This document shows, in pieces, positions 26,279 through 35,538 of a DNA stretch of 64,000 nucleotides; the stretch's first letter is position 1, and each line of letters opens with the position of its first letter. The notes under the pieces were generated by a model, which saw nothing but the letters and a program-made list of their open reading frames with translations, was not told where the DNA came from and ran no database searches. A program made the translations under genes and the position numbers. Source of the stretch: Scrofimicrobium canadense (GTDB lineage: Bacteria; Actinomycetota; Actinomycetes; Actinomycetales; Actinomycetaceae); assembly GCF_009696615.1 (NCBI RefSeq), contig NZ_VULO01000005.1:119824-183823 (forward strand). Reading direction: 5' to 3'.

Positions 26279-26339
26279 TCGCAGCGGGAACAGTATCTGT
26301 GTTTGTCTCGAAATTCACCCGTGTCCAGTCTTAGTGGCA

Positions 26340-26574
26340 ATAACAGCGAGCTGCAACGGTATCGCTGCGTGCATTCATTGTGCGTGGCTTCCTCCACCAG
26401 TTGAACCGGAAGGAACCACTCGAAGTCGTTTAGCATTTCTGTGTCCCCGGGAATAACGTCCCCAGCAAGCAGTGCAGCACCTAGTTCCCTAAGGGCTGTG
26501 AGGGCAATATTTTGAGTCATGGGTCCATAGGAGATTCGGGCAACGCCTAGTGCTTCGTAGTCGGCAGCAGGTAG
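26340..26574 (-). pseudogene. PEP-mutase-like enzyme, C-terminal fragment (inverted)
   Basis: The reverse strand reads LPAADYEALGVARISYGPMT, then QNIALTALRELGAALLAGD: the last strand-helix part of the isocitrate lyase/PEP mutase superfamily barrel, without a start codon of its own. The N-terminal half of apparently the same gene lies on the opposite strand right next to it (26579-27076), so the two halves are head to head. This indicates an inversion with one breakpoint in the gene. Confidence 0.72.
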
Positions 26575-26578
26575 GTTA

Positions 26579-27076
26579 ATGGCAGATATAAAAAATACTC
26601 GCAGTATTACTCAAACAACCGCTGTTGCTCAGATAATTCGGCAGCTTTCGGCTACACCAGAGATTCTTCGCCTCGTCAATGTTTGGGATGCGGTCACTGC
26701 CCGCGTAATCTCAGCGTTGCCAGGAACAAAAGTTATTGCCACTGCTGGACACAGCATTGCCGCTATGCACGGATACCCAGACGGCGAGAACATTCCAGTT
26801 GACCTCATGCTAGCGAGCACTGCCGAGATAGTGGCTGCAACGAATCTTCCCGTCACTGCGGACCTTGATGGTGGTTTTGGGGATGCCCCTCAAACAGTGC
26901 GTAGAGCTATTGAAATCGGTGTTTCAGGAGCAAATGTTGAAGATCAAATGAAACCCTTCGACAACTCTGTTGCTCTCATGGAATCGGTGATCGCAGCCGC
27001 GCAGGCAGAGGGTGTTCCCTTCGCGTTGAACGCGCGCACTGATGCCATAGTCAAAGAGTGCGTTTGCGCGCGCTGA
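26579..27076 (+). pseudogene. PEP-mutase-like enzyme, N-terminal half
   Basis: ATG 26579. 165 residues follow the isocitrate lyase/PEP mutase family closely: LRLVNVWDAVTARV, AGHSIAAMHGYPDG, TADLDGGFGDAP (metal-binding aspartate region), GANVEDQMKPF and ALNARTDAIVKE. After ARTDAIVKE the sequence turns to CVCAR and stops, about 100 residues short. The missing middle is absent and the C-terminal part is inverted upstream. Members are PEP phosphonomutases, methylisocitrate lyases or oxaloacetate decarboxylases; activity is unlikely here. Confidence 0.82.
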
Positions 27077-27256
27077 TATGTGACTTCCTGTATAGCAACA
27101 GTCGTGTCACTGTTCCGTGAGCTGAATACATAGCCTGTGAAGGCGGGCCTAGAGCGAAGGATATGCAGGAGCGCTGAGCTCCTTGATCGTCTCACGCATA
27201 ACTGACAGATGGAATGCAGATAGTCTTAGAGGTAGGTAAGGGAATAGGAGCCGAAA

Positions 27257-27847
27257 ATGGCGTCGCAATCGACGGATGGTGGAACGCAGCGCAGACCGCG
27301 GCGCATAGACCCTGACCGTCGCGATCGCATTATTGATGCCTGCCTGGAGGTCATAGCTGCCGAGGGTGTTGCTGGTGCCTCGCACCGCAAGATTGCAAAA
27401 GCAGCCGATGTTCCACTGGGCTCAATGACGTACCACTTCTCTGGGATGGATGAACTGTTGCATGAGGCATTTACGCGGTTCGCAACAACTTCATCCGCGC
27501 AAATGGAATTGCGTATGGCCCAGGCAACGGACTTCCAATCGGCCAAGTCAGCAGTTGTCGAGCATGTACTTAACGATATTTTTGGTGGTGCATCGGACTT
27601 GGTGTTGACGCACGAGTTGTACACTTTGGCAGCGCGGAACCCGAGCTTTCGACAGATAACGTCGGCGTGGATGGCACGCAGTCGCGCTGCTTTAGAACAA
27701 CACTTTGATGCCGATACCGCCCGCATCCTTGATGCCCTTATCGAAGGATTGACGATCCATAGAGCCCTGGACACAGAAGAACGGGATCCGGCAGAGGTAA
27801 TCAGAGCAATAGACCTGATTACTGCACAATCCGACCTATCAATGTAG
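27257..27847 (+). CDS. TetR-family regulator
   Basis: 196 residues, ATG 27257 after AGGAG. The helix-turn-helix is ASHRKIAKAADVPLGSMTYH followed by FSGMDELLHEAF. The C-terminal domain is of the common TetR_C type with DALIEGLTIHRALDTEERDP. It converges with the MFS gene, their stops overlapping by 9 bp. That link, and an inverted repeat upstream of the MFS gene, suggest it regulates the transporter. Confidence 0.92.
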   Translation: MASQSTDGGTQRRPRRIDPDRRDRIIDACLEVIAAEGVAGASHRKIAKAADVPLGSMTYHFSGMDELLHEAFTRFATTSSAQMELRMAQATDFQSAKSAVVEHVLNDIFGGASDLVLTHELYTLAARNPSFRQITSAWMARSRAALEQHFDADTARILDALIEGLTIHRALDTEERDPAEVIRAIDLITAQSDLSM

Positions 27848-29044
27848 GTCAACCTTGTTGCTAGTGCGGCGGGTAGAGAGGAGGTTGAGTCGTTCGGTCA
27901 TCACGAACGTAAGCGCCGCGAAGATCATGAGGTAGAACGGGAATAGGCCCATAGAGAAGTTTGTCGCTAGAATCCCGAAAAGTGGCGGCATAAGAGTAGT
28001 ACCCAAATACGCGCTTGCCATCTGGATACCGATGATGGCTTGAGAGTTTTCACGACCAAAGTTGTCCGGTGTTGCGTGAATAATCGCGGGATATATGGGT
28101 GCGCATCCAAGTCCTGCAACAGCCATTCCCGCGAGGGCAAATCCATTGGTCGATAACGGTAACGCTATGAGGACTGCACCTACCAATGCTGTGAGAGTTC
28201 CCAGACGGATCATCCGTTTGTCTCCCATACGGTCGGCAACGAAACCACTCATGAAGCGTCCGGCAGTAATACCAATGAGGAAAAGCGCGCCAAATTGTGC
28301 GGCGGTGGCCGGAACGACTCCGCGGTATTCAACCAAGTAGGTCGAAGCCCACAACATGGAAGTGGCTTCGAACGCGCAGTATCCAAAGAAAGCTACCAAC
28401 ATGTATGGCACTCCAGGGAAACGGATTGCCTTAAAGAGGGGAATCGGTTCAGTTAGTTGCAAGGATTCTCCGACAGTGTTTCTCGACGGAGAAGTTTCCA
28501 CTTTCTTCCACAAGGGAAGACTGAAGACTAGGAATAATGTAAGAGCACCTTGGATGAGTCCGACCAGCCAATAGCCAGTTGTCCAGGGACTTCCGCCCGA
28601 GAGCACCGCCCCCATGATCACCGGTCCGGTTGCTGCTCCCACGCCCCAAAAAGCGTGGAGCCAACTCATGTGCTTGGCAGCATAATGCAGAGCCACATAA
28701 TTGTTGAGGGCTGCATCGACTGCGCCAGCTCCTAATCCGTAGGGGATTGCCCATATGCATAGCAAGACAAAAGAGTGGGAGAAAGAAAATCCAATCAATG
28801 CGGCTGCTGTCATAGCAACGCTGATGGTCGTGACTAGCCCAGTACCCAGCTTCTTGGTAAGGCGATCTGATTGAAGGCTGGAAATAATCGTTCCAAAGGC
28901 AATGATCATAGTGACGATACCTGCGTAGGACACGGGAACACCCAGATCAGAATGCATGACCGGCCACGCAGAACCCAGAAGGGAATCGGGTAGACCTAAG
29001 CTAATGAACGCGACATAGATGATAGCCAACACAATTGAATACAT
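27839..29044 (-). CDS. Major facilitator superfamily transporter
   Basis: 401 residues with 12 predicted membrane helices and the MFS inter-helix 2-3 loop LQSDRLTKKLGTGL. WLHAFWGVGAATGPVIMG and the second-half repeat FVADRMGDKRMIRLG fit the FucP/FHS-like or 'inner membrane' MFS type in which both substrate and proton path cross the two domains. Substrate unknown; an exporter controlled by the convergent TetR is the simplest reading. It starts at ATG 29044, 79 bp downstream of the palindrome at 29123. Confidence 0.92.
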   Translation of the reverse strand: MYSIVLAIIYVAFISLGLPDSLLGSAWPVMHSDLGVPVSYAGIVTMIIAFGTIISSLQSDRLTKKLGTGLVTTISVAMTAAALIGFSFSHSFVLLCIWAIPYGLGAGAVDAALNNYVALHYAAKHMSWLHAFWGVGAATGPVIMGAVLSGGSPWTTGYWLVGLIQGALTLFLVFSLPLWKKVETSPSRNTVGESLQLTEPIPLFKAIRFPGVPYMLVAFFGYCAFEATSMLWASTYLVEYRGVVPATAAQFGALFLIGITAGRFMSGFVADRMGDKRMIRLGTLTALVGAVLIALPLSTNGFALAGMAVAGLGCAPIYPAIIHATPDNFGRENSQAIIGIQMASAYLGTTLMPPLFGILATNFSMGLFPFYLMIFAALTFVMTERLNLLSTRRTSNKVDLH

Positions 29045-29122
29045 GATTTCCGCTCGGTATGAAGCATGACAAGCGGGAACAGTGCGACCCGCGAATTCAA
29101 TGACACGTCTAGTGTAGATAAT

Positions 29123-29150
29123 CCTATGTGTGTGTACAAGCGTACATAGG
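29123..29150. promoter_or_regulatory. Inverted repeat upstream of the MFS gene
   Basis: CCTATGT (29123-29129) and ACATAGG (29144-29150) are exact inverted copies with a 14-bp spacer that itself contains GTGTACAAGCGTAC. A likely TetR operator for the MFS promoter. Confidence 0.55.
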
Positions 29151-29184
29151 CTTTATGGGTGTGATCCGCGGCACCGTGGTTCGC

Positions 29185-29420
29185 TTATTCTTGTGCGTCG
29201 CCTGTTTGAGCGAGGTGTTCTAGTATGTGCCGCCACTGAATCTCGGCTTTGGAGTCAAAGTTACTCAACACTTTTTCAAGTAACATCATTTGCTCACCGG
29301 AGAGTCGAGCCTCAAGTTCTTCTCCCTCTTTTGTTGCGTGGATCCGACGCATTCGCCTGAACCTGAGGCCATCCTCTACGAATTGCAGTACCAACACCAG
29401 TGTATAACCTAGATGAAGAC
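29185..29420 (-). pseudogene. MarR-type regulator, C-terminal fragment
   Basis: The reverse strand reads FVEDGLRFRRMRRIHATKEG then EELEARLSGEQMMLLEKVLS and WRHILEHL, matching the wing and C-terminal dimer helices of MarR proteins. The N-terminal DNA-binding half is absent: upstream residues are antisense to another fragment. On the plus strand at about 29446-29595 a short frame (PRPIDRVLSEAVKVAGGKHS) looks like yet another unidentified gene tail. Confidence 0.6.
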
Positions 29421-29597
29421 GCCGGTTATTGTGGCACATCCCAATGCGGATGCCTAGACCCATTGACCGCGTGCTGAGTGAAGCAGTCAAGGTTGCTGGG
29501 GGCAAACACTCTTTTCTTATGGAGGAAGAAGAACTAGAGAACGAAATCGCCAACTACTTGACCGCACCGCCACGTCAATCGTCACTTTCGAACTAGG

Positions 29598-30285
29598 TGC
29601 AGCGGGAAACACCGCCTGGACCCATCCGGGGAGTTTTTCAACCTATTACCAGTCGCGTGCACACAGGTTTGAACGCTTTGAAGAACTGCGTCGTGGGTGG
29701 GATGAGGAACATGCGAAACTGCGCCCACAGATGCAGGCGTATAAGCAAAAGGCTACCTATAACTCGGACATGGCTTCCCGATATTGGGCCACTCAAACGC
29801 GGTTGGGACGTTTTGAGCACGAGGGCCCTCCTTAAAACAACCCCTCCGGCAACATATCGATATACGCTTGCGGGGTGGTCGTACTGGGAAAAAGTTCTTA
29901 ACTGTGATTCCCTTGAACTGACGGGACTGATGCGGCCCTTTGATTTCGAAGCATGGCATGGGGATCGTGTAGCAGTCCTGGGATCCAATGGATCAGGAAA
30001 ATCACACTTTTTGCGGCTACTTGCTGGCGGAGGAACCGATCCCGAATCAGGTCAAGAACCAGTGGGCGAGGTGAATATTGACCCGGTGGGGCATACAGGT
30101 GTGGCAAAGCTGGGTGCGCGTGTTCGGCCCGGATGGTTCGCTCAAAAGCGTTCTCGTCCAGACCTGGTAGGCCGGACTTTATTGGAAAATTTGCACCGAA
30201 GGGACGAACACGGTTCAGTTTTACCTCGGGAAGATGCCTCGCGCGTTCTTGCCAGATATGAACTGGCGCAATCGGCAGAACAGCG
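29598..30285 (+). pseudogene. ABC-F ATPase, frameshifted middle part
   Basis: Two frames together read like an actinobacterial ABC-F protein: GNTAWTHPGSFSTYYQSRAH and FEELRRGWDEEHAKLRPQMQ up to RLGRFEHEGPP, then a stop at about 29834 and a shift to RLRGGRTGKKVL, LELTGLMRPFDFEAW and the second Walker A GSNGSGKSHFLRLLAGG. Neither the first ATPase domain nor the signature and Walker B of the second are present. Such proteins act on the ribosome, some giving antibiotic resistance; this copy is dead. Confidence 0.82.
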
Positions 30286-30555
30286 CTTCGAAACTTCAAT
30301 GGATACCGCGAACTGCTGAGTGCTGTCGCCCAGGAGGCTGGCGATCGGATGGTGCGTCGGCTATCACAATACCCTGTCTCTAAACTGAGAGGGTTGCGCG
30401 GTGAAGCTGCAGTTGATGCACTTCAGCTAGCTGCGATGGTAGGTGGACTGACTCTTGATACTGTTACCGCACACGGTGATCTCAATACCGAGACTTTGAA
30501 AACGGTTCTGCGCTCATACTGGCGTCAGCTACTCTATGCAGCGAATCCACACTAG
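30286..30555 (+). pseudogene. Regulator C-terminal fragment (probably TetR type)
   Basis: Fused directly to the ABC-F remnant in another frame: NFNGYRELLSAVAQEAGDRM then RGEAAVDALQLAAMVGGLTL and LKTVLRSYWRQLLYAA. The helical pattern suits a TetR effector-domain end but no helix-turn-helix is present. The junction near 30285 is abrupt, showing a deletion or recombination between unrelated genes. Confidence 0.5.
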
Positions 30556-30672
30556 TGTTGCTAGATAGACGCAGTGTTGAGAGCCAGCATCTTTTGGCAT
30601 TAATATGGCAATCTGTAATGCCCCCACAATATTGATGCATGATTTCTGCTGAGGCTCTGGTGTGAGAAATGG

Positions 30673-31068
30673 TTACTCCACCAGAATGATACGAGCTTGA
30701 ATGCCATGTGCATTGGCCATTCTCCTGTCGCAGGTAAGTAGATCTGCACTCGTTGCCTCCGCTAGTGCTGCGTAGCAGGCGTCATAAGCAGTCAGACTAT
30801 CGCGCATTGTCCAAACTCTTGTGGCCAACAATTGATGGTCGTAGTAGTGAATACCGAGGTCTCCCAGCAATGCAATTGCTTCTTCAGCATCCGTAAGGCA
30901 GGTCAATTCTCTGTGAACTCTTCGCCGCAGGACCTGCAGTACCTCAATGGTAAGTAGTTGAGGGGCAACAATATGCCACTGATGCCTTTCAATATGCTTT
31001 TGTACTTCCATTGAGAGCGGCAGATTGAGCAGAAGCTCAATGGCCGCCGACGTTTCAAGGACTATCAG
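30673..31068 (-). CDS. vapC: VapC-type PIN-domain toxin, apparent CTG start
   Basis: The PIN fold runs from ALIVLETSAAIELLL to NAHGIQARIILVE, 131 residues if read from CTG 31068, which overlaps the antitoxin TGA as CTGA. The first in-frame ATG (31011) would delete the first catalytic strand. Acidic residues are Glu (VLETSAA, where Asp is usual), Glu (LLTIEVLQ), and Asp in SLTAYDACY and LLTCDRRM. VapC toxins cut tRNA or rRNA and are neutralised by the cognate VapB. The CTG start and the Asp-to-Glu change may mean weak or lost toxicity. Confidence 0.78.
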   Translation of the reverse strand: MIVLETSAAIELLLNLPLSMEVQKHIERHQWHIVAPQLLTIEVLQVLRRRVHRELTCLTDAEEAIALLGDLGIHYYDHQLLATRVWTMRDSLTAYDACYAALAEATSADLLTCDRRMANAHGIQARIILVE

Positions 31069-31295
31069 CGCAAGTCTCGTTCGGCTCGAGTAGATTCAGC
31101 TGCCGTTTCACCGTTGTAGGGACGGGGGGTTCGTGCTTGCAGGCGCTCGCTCATCTCACTCGGACTGGGGGTAGCAACTGCGCGACGAAGCTCTTTGAGA
31201 GCAAAATCGGAAAGGGTCATCCCCTCTTTGGCAGCCCGTACTTTTAGAGCGCGGTGGAGTCCGTCTGGAACATTCCTCACCTGAATCATTGTCAT
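31065..31295 (-). CDS. vapB: VapB/FitA-type antitoxin
   Basis: 76 residues. The ribbon-helix-helix MIQVRNVPDGLHRALKVRAA, then EGMTLSDFALKELR, binds DNA and autoregulates. The C-terminal tail (RPYNGETAAESTRAERDLR) should wrap the toxin. It is first in a two-gene operon, its stop overlapping the toxin start. The start at ATG 31295 could also be the MIQV methionine two codons later. Confidence 0.88.
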   Translation of the reverse strand: MTMIQVRNVPDGLHRALKVRAAKEGMTLSDFALKELRRAVATPSPSEMSERLQARTPRPYNGETAAESTRAERDLR

Positions 31296-31487
31296 GTGAA
31301 TATGATGACATCATCAATATCACATGCGCAGGTGCTAGGGGACTCTTTCTCAACCCCAACCTATCGCGGTGTCATAAAACCCGTAGCAGTGACATATTTA
31401 TCGCCGGGACACTGTTTTATTCGAGGGGATAGGCAAGTGCGTGGCAAGCATTTCCTCCAGGTGATACCAGTGCCCTAAAGTTGGGAC

Positions 31488-34400
31488 GTGCAGCAAACGA
31501 GTATTCCTGGATTAGCAACACCAAATACATGGACGCTCGGCGTAGCATACGCGCGTGGACGGCGGGTCAGAGTCAAAGACGTCGATCCAGTCAAGGGCAC
31601 GGTGTATGGTACCTGTCGAGGCTCGGGAGGAAAAACTTACGTTGTCGACGTTCTTTGCGAGTTCACGCGACATGGGGCGCTTGCTTCCATTGACGGGGCA
31701 TGCAGCTGTCCGGTTGCACACAACTGCAAACATTGCGTGGCGCTAGCCCTTGTTGGCTTTCACATTATCGACGAAGACATAGAGGTTGCACCTGCAAGTA
31801 CCCCGGTGAGAGAACCTGAATGGAAACAGCAACTCAGTCGAGTTTTCCCCTCCTGGTTGCAGACTCCTCGGCAGCAAGTAATGCCGCTGGCGTTGCAGTT
31901 TGAGGTTACGACGCCATCGATCGCGCAGACAAGTCCTACCCGGTTTGGGGGCTCAGGGGCATTGCGCAAACGAAGTAAACATGAAGGTGCCCGGCTCGAC
32001 ATTCGATCAGTGACAAGAGGAAAGACAAAGCAGTGGGTGAGGAACGCAATCACTTGGAGTGCTATTCGCGGGCGATCAGCTTCAGGTTTTGACCTGGGAA
32101 CACTAGAAGTTTTCCAGCGCCTATGCGATTTGGCTGACCGCACCTCGTACTACTCACCATCGGGGAGCGTTCCGGTCAGTGTGGGATCGCTTGAGGGGGG
32201 TGCCTGGTGGGAGATCATGGGGGACTTATCCGCAAGGCACGTACCATTCCTCTTCGCCCCCTATAATTCTCCGGTAGTGGTCGAAACTCAACCGGCACAC
32301 ACCACCATTGATGTGGTAAGCCTGCCGCAAGGAGATCTAGTTATTTCTGCCGAGGTGTCACATCCGCACGCTTCGAAAGGTGCGCATCTTTACATATTGG
32401 GGGAGATACCCCATTCGGTGATATGGCTGGAACAGCAGGACCTTCACCTAGCCCAGGTGAAGAATCCGCCATCGAATGCGTGGTCGAGGCTGCTGCGTGA
32501 AGGTGGAAAAGTAGAAGTTCCCGCCACTGCTAGTAAAGAATTTACGCGCTCGGTTTTTCCTTCGCTGGCCCGTGCAGGGTGGACATCATCCGATGACAGT
32601 TTTATGCCGCCAACGCCTCAGCACCCCACGTTGGTGCTTCACCTCGACACTGAGACAACAGAAACGGACATCCCACAGATTCGCTTGCTGTGGCAGTGGC
32701 AATACCGAGATGAAGATGGAGACGACCTTCCTGCCGCCTCTCTCTATCCAGGGTTTGGTGAGTATGGTCGTGACGAGCGAACAGAGTCAGAAATCCTGGC
32801 GCAAGTGGCGCGGGAAGTGGCTGCATATCCGCGTCTAGTCCGCGATGCCCCGGGCACAATCGAAGAATCAACTTCTATCAGTGGGCTAGCCGCTGCAAAT
32901 TTTGTTGACCAATGTGTGCCCGCGTTGCAAAAGCTCGGTGTGCAAGTTATGACCACTAACCTCCCTCAATATCGTCGCGCCGACTCAGTTCACGTGCAAT
33001 TGTCTGTCAACGAAGACTCCCACAGCAACGACTGGCTGGATTTGGAAGTCGAAGTACTTATTGGCGGACATGAAGTTCCTCTGGCTCACCTCATCGCTGC
33101 GCTGGTACGCGATGATGACGCTCTATTCTTGCCCGACGGAAGTTATCTCCCCTTGGACAATCCTGAGTTCGACCACTTACGGCGGCTACTTCACGAGGCA
33201 CAAAGTCTTGGCGATGGAAAAGCCGGTAGGCTGAAAGTCCGCCCCCAACAGCTGTCATGGTGGGAGGAAATGCTCGATTTGGACATCGTGCAAACTGCCT
33301 CGTCACAGTGGTTTGACTCACTGAAGAAAGCTATCAAAACTCCACCTGTAGAGGCACCAATTCCTTCGGGTCTGCGTGCCAATTTGCGATCATATCAAGT
33401 TGAGGGTTTCCGTTGGATGGCAAATCTTCGCCGCCAAGGTCTTGGCGGTATTTTGGCTGACGACATGGGACTTGGTAAAACGGTTCAAACGCTGGCAATG
33501 ATCGCTGATCAGCGCGAAACTGGGTCTACGGAACGCCCGTGGCTGGTGGTTGCACCCACATCGGTAGTGGAAAACTGGGCAGATGAGGCACACCGGTTCA
33601 CCCCAACTCTAAAAGTGGAAGTGATAAAGGGGACGGCTGCGCGCCGGACACAAAGTCTCAGCACAATAGCTGAAGGACAGGACATTCTTATAACGTCTTT
33701 TGCCCTGTTGAGGCTCGACGAAGAAGAATATGCCGAACTTGACTGGGCTGGCCTTATTGTCGACGAGGCACAAAACGCGAAGAACTATCGTGCGAGAGTA
33801 TTCAAAGCACTAGTGAAGACGGGTGCCCCCGTGACCTATGCAATTACCGGAACTCCAGTAGAGAACAACCTCACTGAGCTGTGGTCGATGCTCACGTTGG
33901 TGGCGCCCGGCATGATGGGAAGCCCCAAACAATTCGCACAAACCTACCGAAAACCTATCGACAACGGCGGCCTAGAAGGCGAACAAATGATGGCACTTTT
34001 GCGCCGCCGCATCGCACCCTTCTTATTGCGACGCACTAAAGAGAAAGTCGCGTTGGACCTTCCTGAAAAACAAGAACAAATATGGCCAGTCATTCTTGAA
34101 AGTGGACATCGAAGACTCTACGACCAACATTTGCACAGAGAACGTCAACGCGTGCTTGGACTGTTAGAAGATACCGAACACAACCAGATCGAGATTCTGG
34201 CATCCCTTACTCGCCTGCGCCAATTATCTATTGATCCAGCCCTTGTCGAAGAAAAATCCCGCGTGGAATCTTCGAAAACTCAAGAGCTGCTGAAAGTACT
34301 CAATGAGGTACTGGTTGACGGACACCGAGTGATAGTTTTCAGTCAATTTACACGGTATTTGCGCCGGATTGCCAAAGAATTAGACGATCGAGGAATAGCC

Positions 34401-34787
34401 TATTCGTATCTTGACGGGAGTACTACCGATAGGGGGCGTGTACTGCAAGGCTTTCGCGAGGGCAGCGCTCCAGTATTCCTCATGAGTTTGAAAGCGGGCG
34501 GTGTTGGAATCAACCTCACTGAAGCCGACTATGCGATTCTTACTGATCCGTGGTGGAACCCGGCCGTTGAAAGTCAAGCCATTGCTCGCACACACCGCAT
34601 CGGACAGACCAGGCCAGTTCACGTGTATCGTCTAGTTGCAAAAGACACCATTGAAGAAAAAATGTTGTCCCTCCAAGAGAAAAAACGCAAATTGGCGCAC
34701 GCACTTCTTGATGAGCAGTCCGGTGCTCAGGCCACATCAGGGGCGAGACTCAGTGCAGAAGACATACAACTGCTATTCGACTTTTAG
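31488..34787 (+). CDS. SWIM zinc-finger SNF2-family helicase
   Basis: GTG 31488; 1,099 residues, typical of HepA/RapA-like bacterial SNF2 proteins. A SWIM zinc finger (CSCPVAHNCKHC, about 70-82) is near the N-terminus, followed by a large uncharacterised middle. The SNF2 ATPase starts at about 630: Walker A DDMGLGKTVQTLAM (about 657), DEAQ box (about 758), SLKAGGVGINLTEADYAI and the arginine-finger block IARTHRIGQTRPVHVYRLV. It should translocate on duplex DNA to remodel protein-DNA or RNA polymerase complexes. It stands alone, with no restriction or defence genes beside it. Confidence 0.93.
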   Translation: MQQTSIPGLATPNTWTLGVAYARGRRVRVKDVDPVKGTVYGTCRGSGGKTYVVDVLCEFTRHGALASIDGACSCPVAHNCKHCVALALVGFHIIDEDIEVAPASTPVREPEWKQQLSRVFPSWLQTPRQQVMPLALQFEVTTPSIAQTSPTRFGGSGALRKRSKHEGARLDIRSVTRGKTKQWVRNAITWSAIRGRSASGFDLGTLEVFQRLCDLADRTSYYSPSGSVPVSVGSLEGGAWWEIMGDLSARHVPFLFAPYNSPVVVETQPAHTTIDVVSLPQGDLVISAEVSHPHASKGAHLYILGEIPHSVIWLEQQDLHLAQVKNPPSNAWSRLLREGGKVEVPATASKEFTRSVFPSLARAGWTSSDDSFMPPTPQHPTLVLHLDTETTETDIPQIRLLWQWQYRDEDGDDLPAASLYPGFGEYGRDERTESEILAQVAREVAAYPRLVRDAPGTIEESTSISGLAAANFVDQCVPALQKLGVQVMTTNLPQYRRADSVHVQLSVNEDSHSNDWLDLEVEVLIGGHEVPLAHLIAALVRDDDALFLPDGSYLPLDNPEFDHLRRLLHEAQSLGDGKAGRLKVRPQQLSWWEEMLDLDIVQTASSQWFDSLKKAIKTPPVEAPIPSGLRANLRSYQVEGFRWMANLRRQGLGGILADDMGLGKTVQTLAMIADQRETGSTERPWLVVAPTSVVENWADEAHRFTPTLKVEVIKGTAARRTQSLSTIAEGQDILITSFALLRLDEEEYAELDWAGLIVDEAQNAKNYRARVFKALVKTGAPVTYAITGTPVENNLTELWSMLTLVAPGMMGSPKQFAQTYRKPIDNGGLEGEQMMALLRRRIAPFLLRRTKEKVALDLPEKQEQIWPVILESGHRRLYDQHLHRERQRVLGLLEDTEHNQIEILASLTRLRQLSIDPALVEEKSRVESSKTQELLKVLNEVLVDGHRVIVFSQFTRYLRRIAKELDDRGIAYSYLDGSTTDRGRVLQGFREGSAPVFLMSLKAGGVGINLTEADYAILTDPWWNPAVESQAIARTHRIGQTRPVHVYRLVAKDTIEEKMLSLQEKKRKLAHALLDEQSGAQATSGARLSAEDIQLLFDF

Positions 34788-34852
34788 AACTATTTAACGC
34801 TTATTGGTTTGGGCCGATAGAGTCCGTAACGGGATTGAATAGAAGTAGACAC

Positions 34853-35029
34853 GCGCCTGTGTTTATTTCTCACGATTTGCGGGTTGTGCGGAGCATCTGT
34901 CAGAACGTCGTTGTCATGCAGGCTGGGCATATTGTTGAGGCGGGAGCAACTGAAGAAATCCTTCACAATCCTCATCATCCGTATACTAAACAGCTGGTGG
35001 ATGCGGCTACCAGCTACAACCTGGGCTAG
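34853..35029 (+). pseudogene. Oligopeptide-type ABC ATPase, C-terminal fragment
   Basis: The frame PVFISHDLRVVRSICQNVVV, then MQAGHIVEAGATEEIL and HNPHHPYTKQL, is the H-loop and C-terminal end of DppF/OppF-like ATPases. Walker A, the signature and Walker B are missing. A relic between the helicase and the cupin gene. Confidence 0.8.
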
Positions 35030-35367
35030 CCGTGGGATTCCTCCCCGGTCGACGTGACCGTGGTGAGTAGAAAAACGCAATCCTCAACGGCAATAACACT
35101 ATGGCGTTCATGGGTAAGCACCCACAGTTCGTTTTCTTTGAAGTGGCCTTGTTCTTTGTCACCTATTTCTACACGCACACTTCCACTCAGTACCTGGAGA
35201 GTGGCGGCGGGGGGCGAGTTGTGTTCTTGGAGGCGAGTTCCCGCGCGTAAGGCGATGATACTTTGGCGCAGAACCCCGTCGTGGGCTACTAGCTCAGCGC
35301 TGCGCCCGTTGTTTGCGGTGAGAGCGTTGTCGAGATTCCGAGCAGTCACCTCGGCCAGATTCGTCAT
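35026..35367 (-). CDS. Small cupin-domain protein
   Basis: 113 residues; ATG 35367 with AGGAGA upstream. A single cupin barrel: IIALRAGTRLQEHNSPPAAT (one His of the usual metal set), LQVLSGSVRVEIGDKEQGH and ELWVLTHERHSVIAVEDCVF. It resembles the short cupins that bind small ligands or detoxify reactive species; no ligand can be named. Its stop overlaps the end of the convergent ABC fragment by 4 bp. Confidence 0.82.
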   Translation of the reverse strand: MTNLAEVTARNLDNALTANNGRSAELVAHDGVLRQSIIALRAGTRLQEHNSPPAATLQVLSGSVRVEIGDKEQGHFKENELWVLTHERHSVIAVEDCVFLLTTVTSTGEESHG

Positions 35368-35538
35368 CGTATTCTCCTGCTTTCGGTGATGTGGCTGTTT
35401 CCAGTCTGCCGCGAAATGTTCCTGGTGGCTATCTGAGTTGTGTCCCTACTCCTCAGGTGCTGGATTTTTGCGACCGGACCCCAGCCATAACAGACACATA
35501 ACACGCACCTGACGGGGCGGCGGGATGCACTCGGCCTG

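Noticed and set aside
29638..29988. Minus-strand frames opposite the ABC-F remnant
   Set aside because: Antisense overlaps of a frameshifted gene; the ABC-F motifs are on the plus strand.
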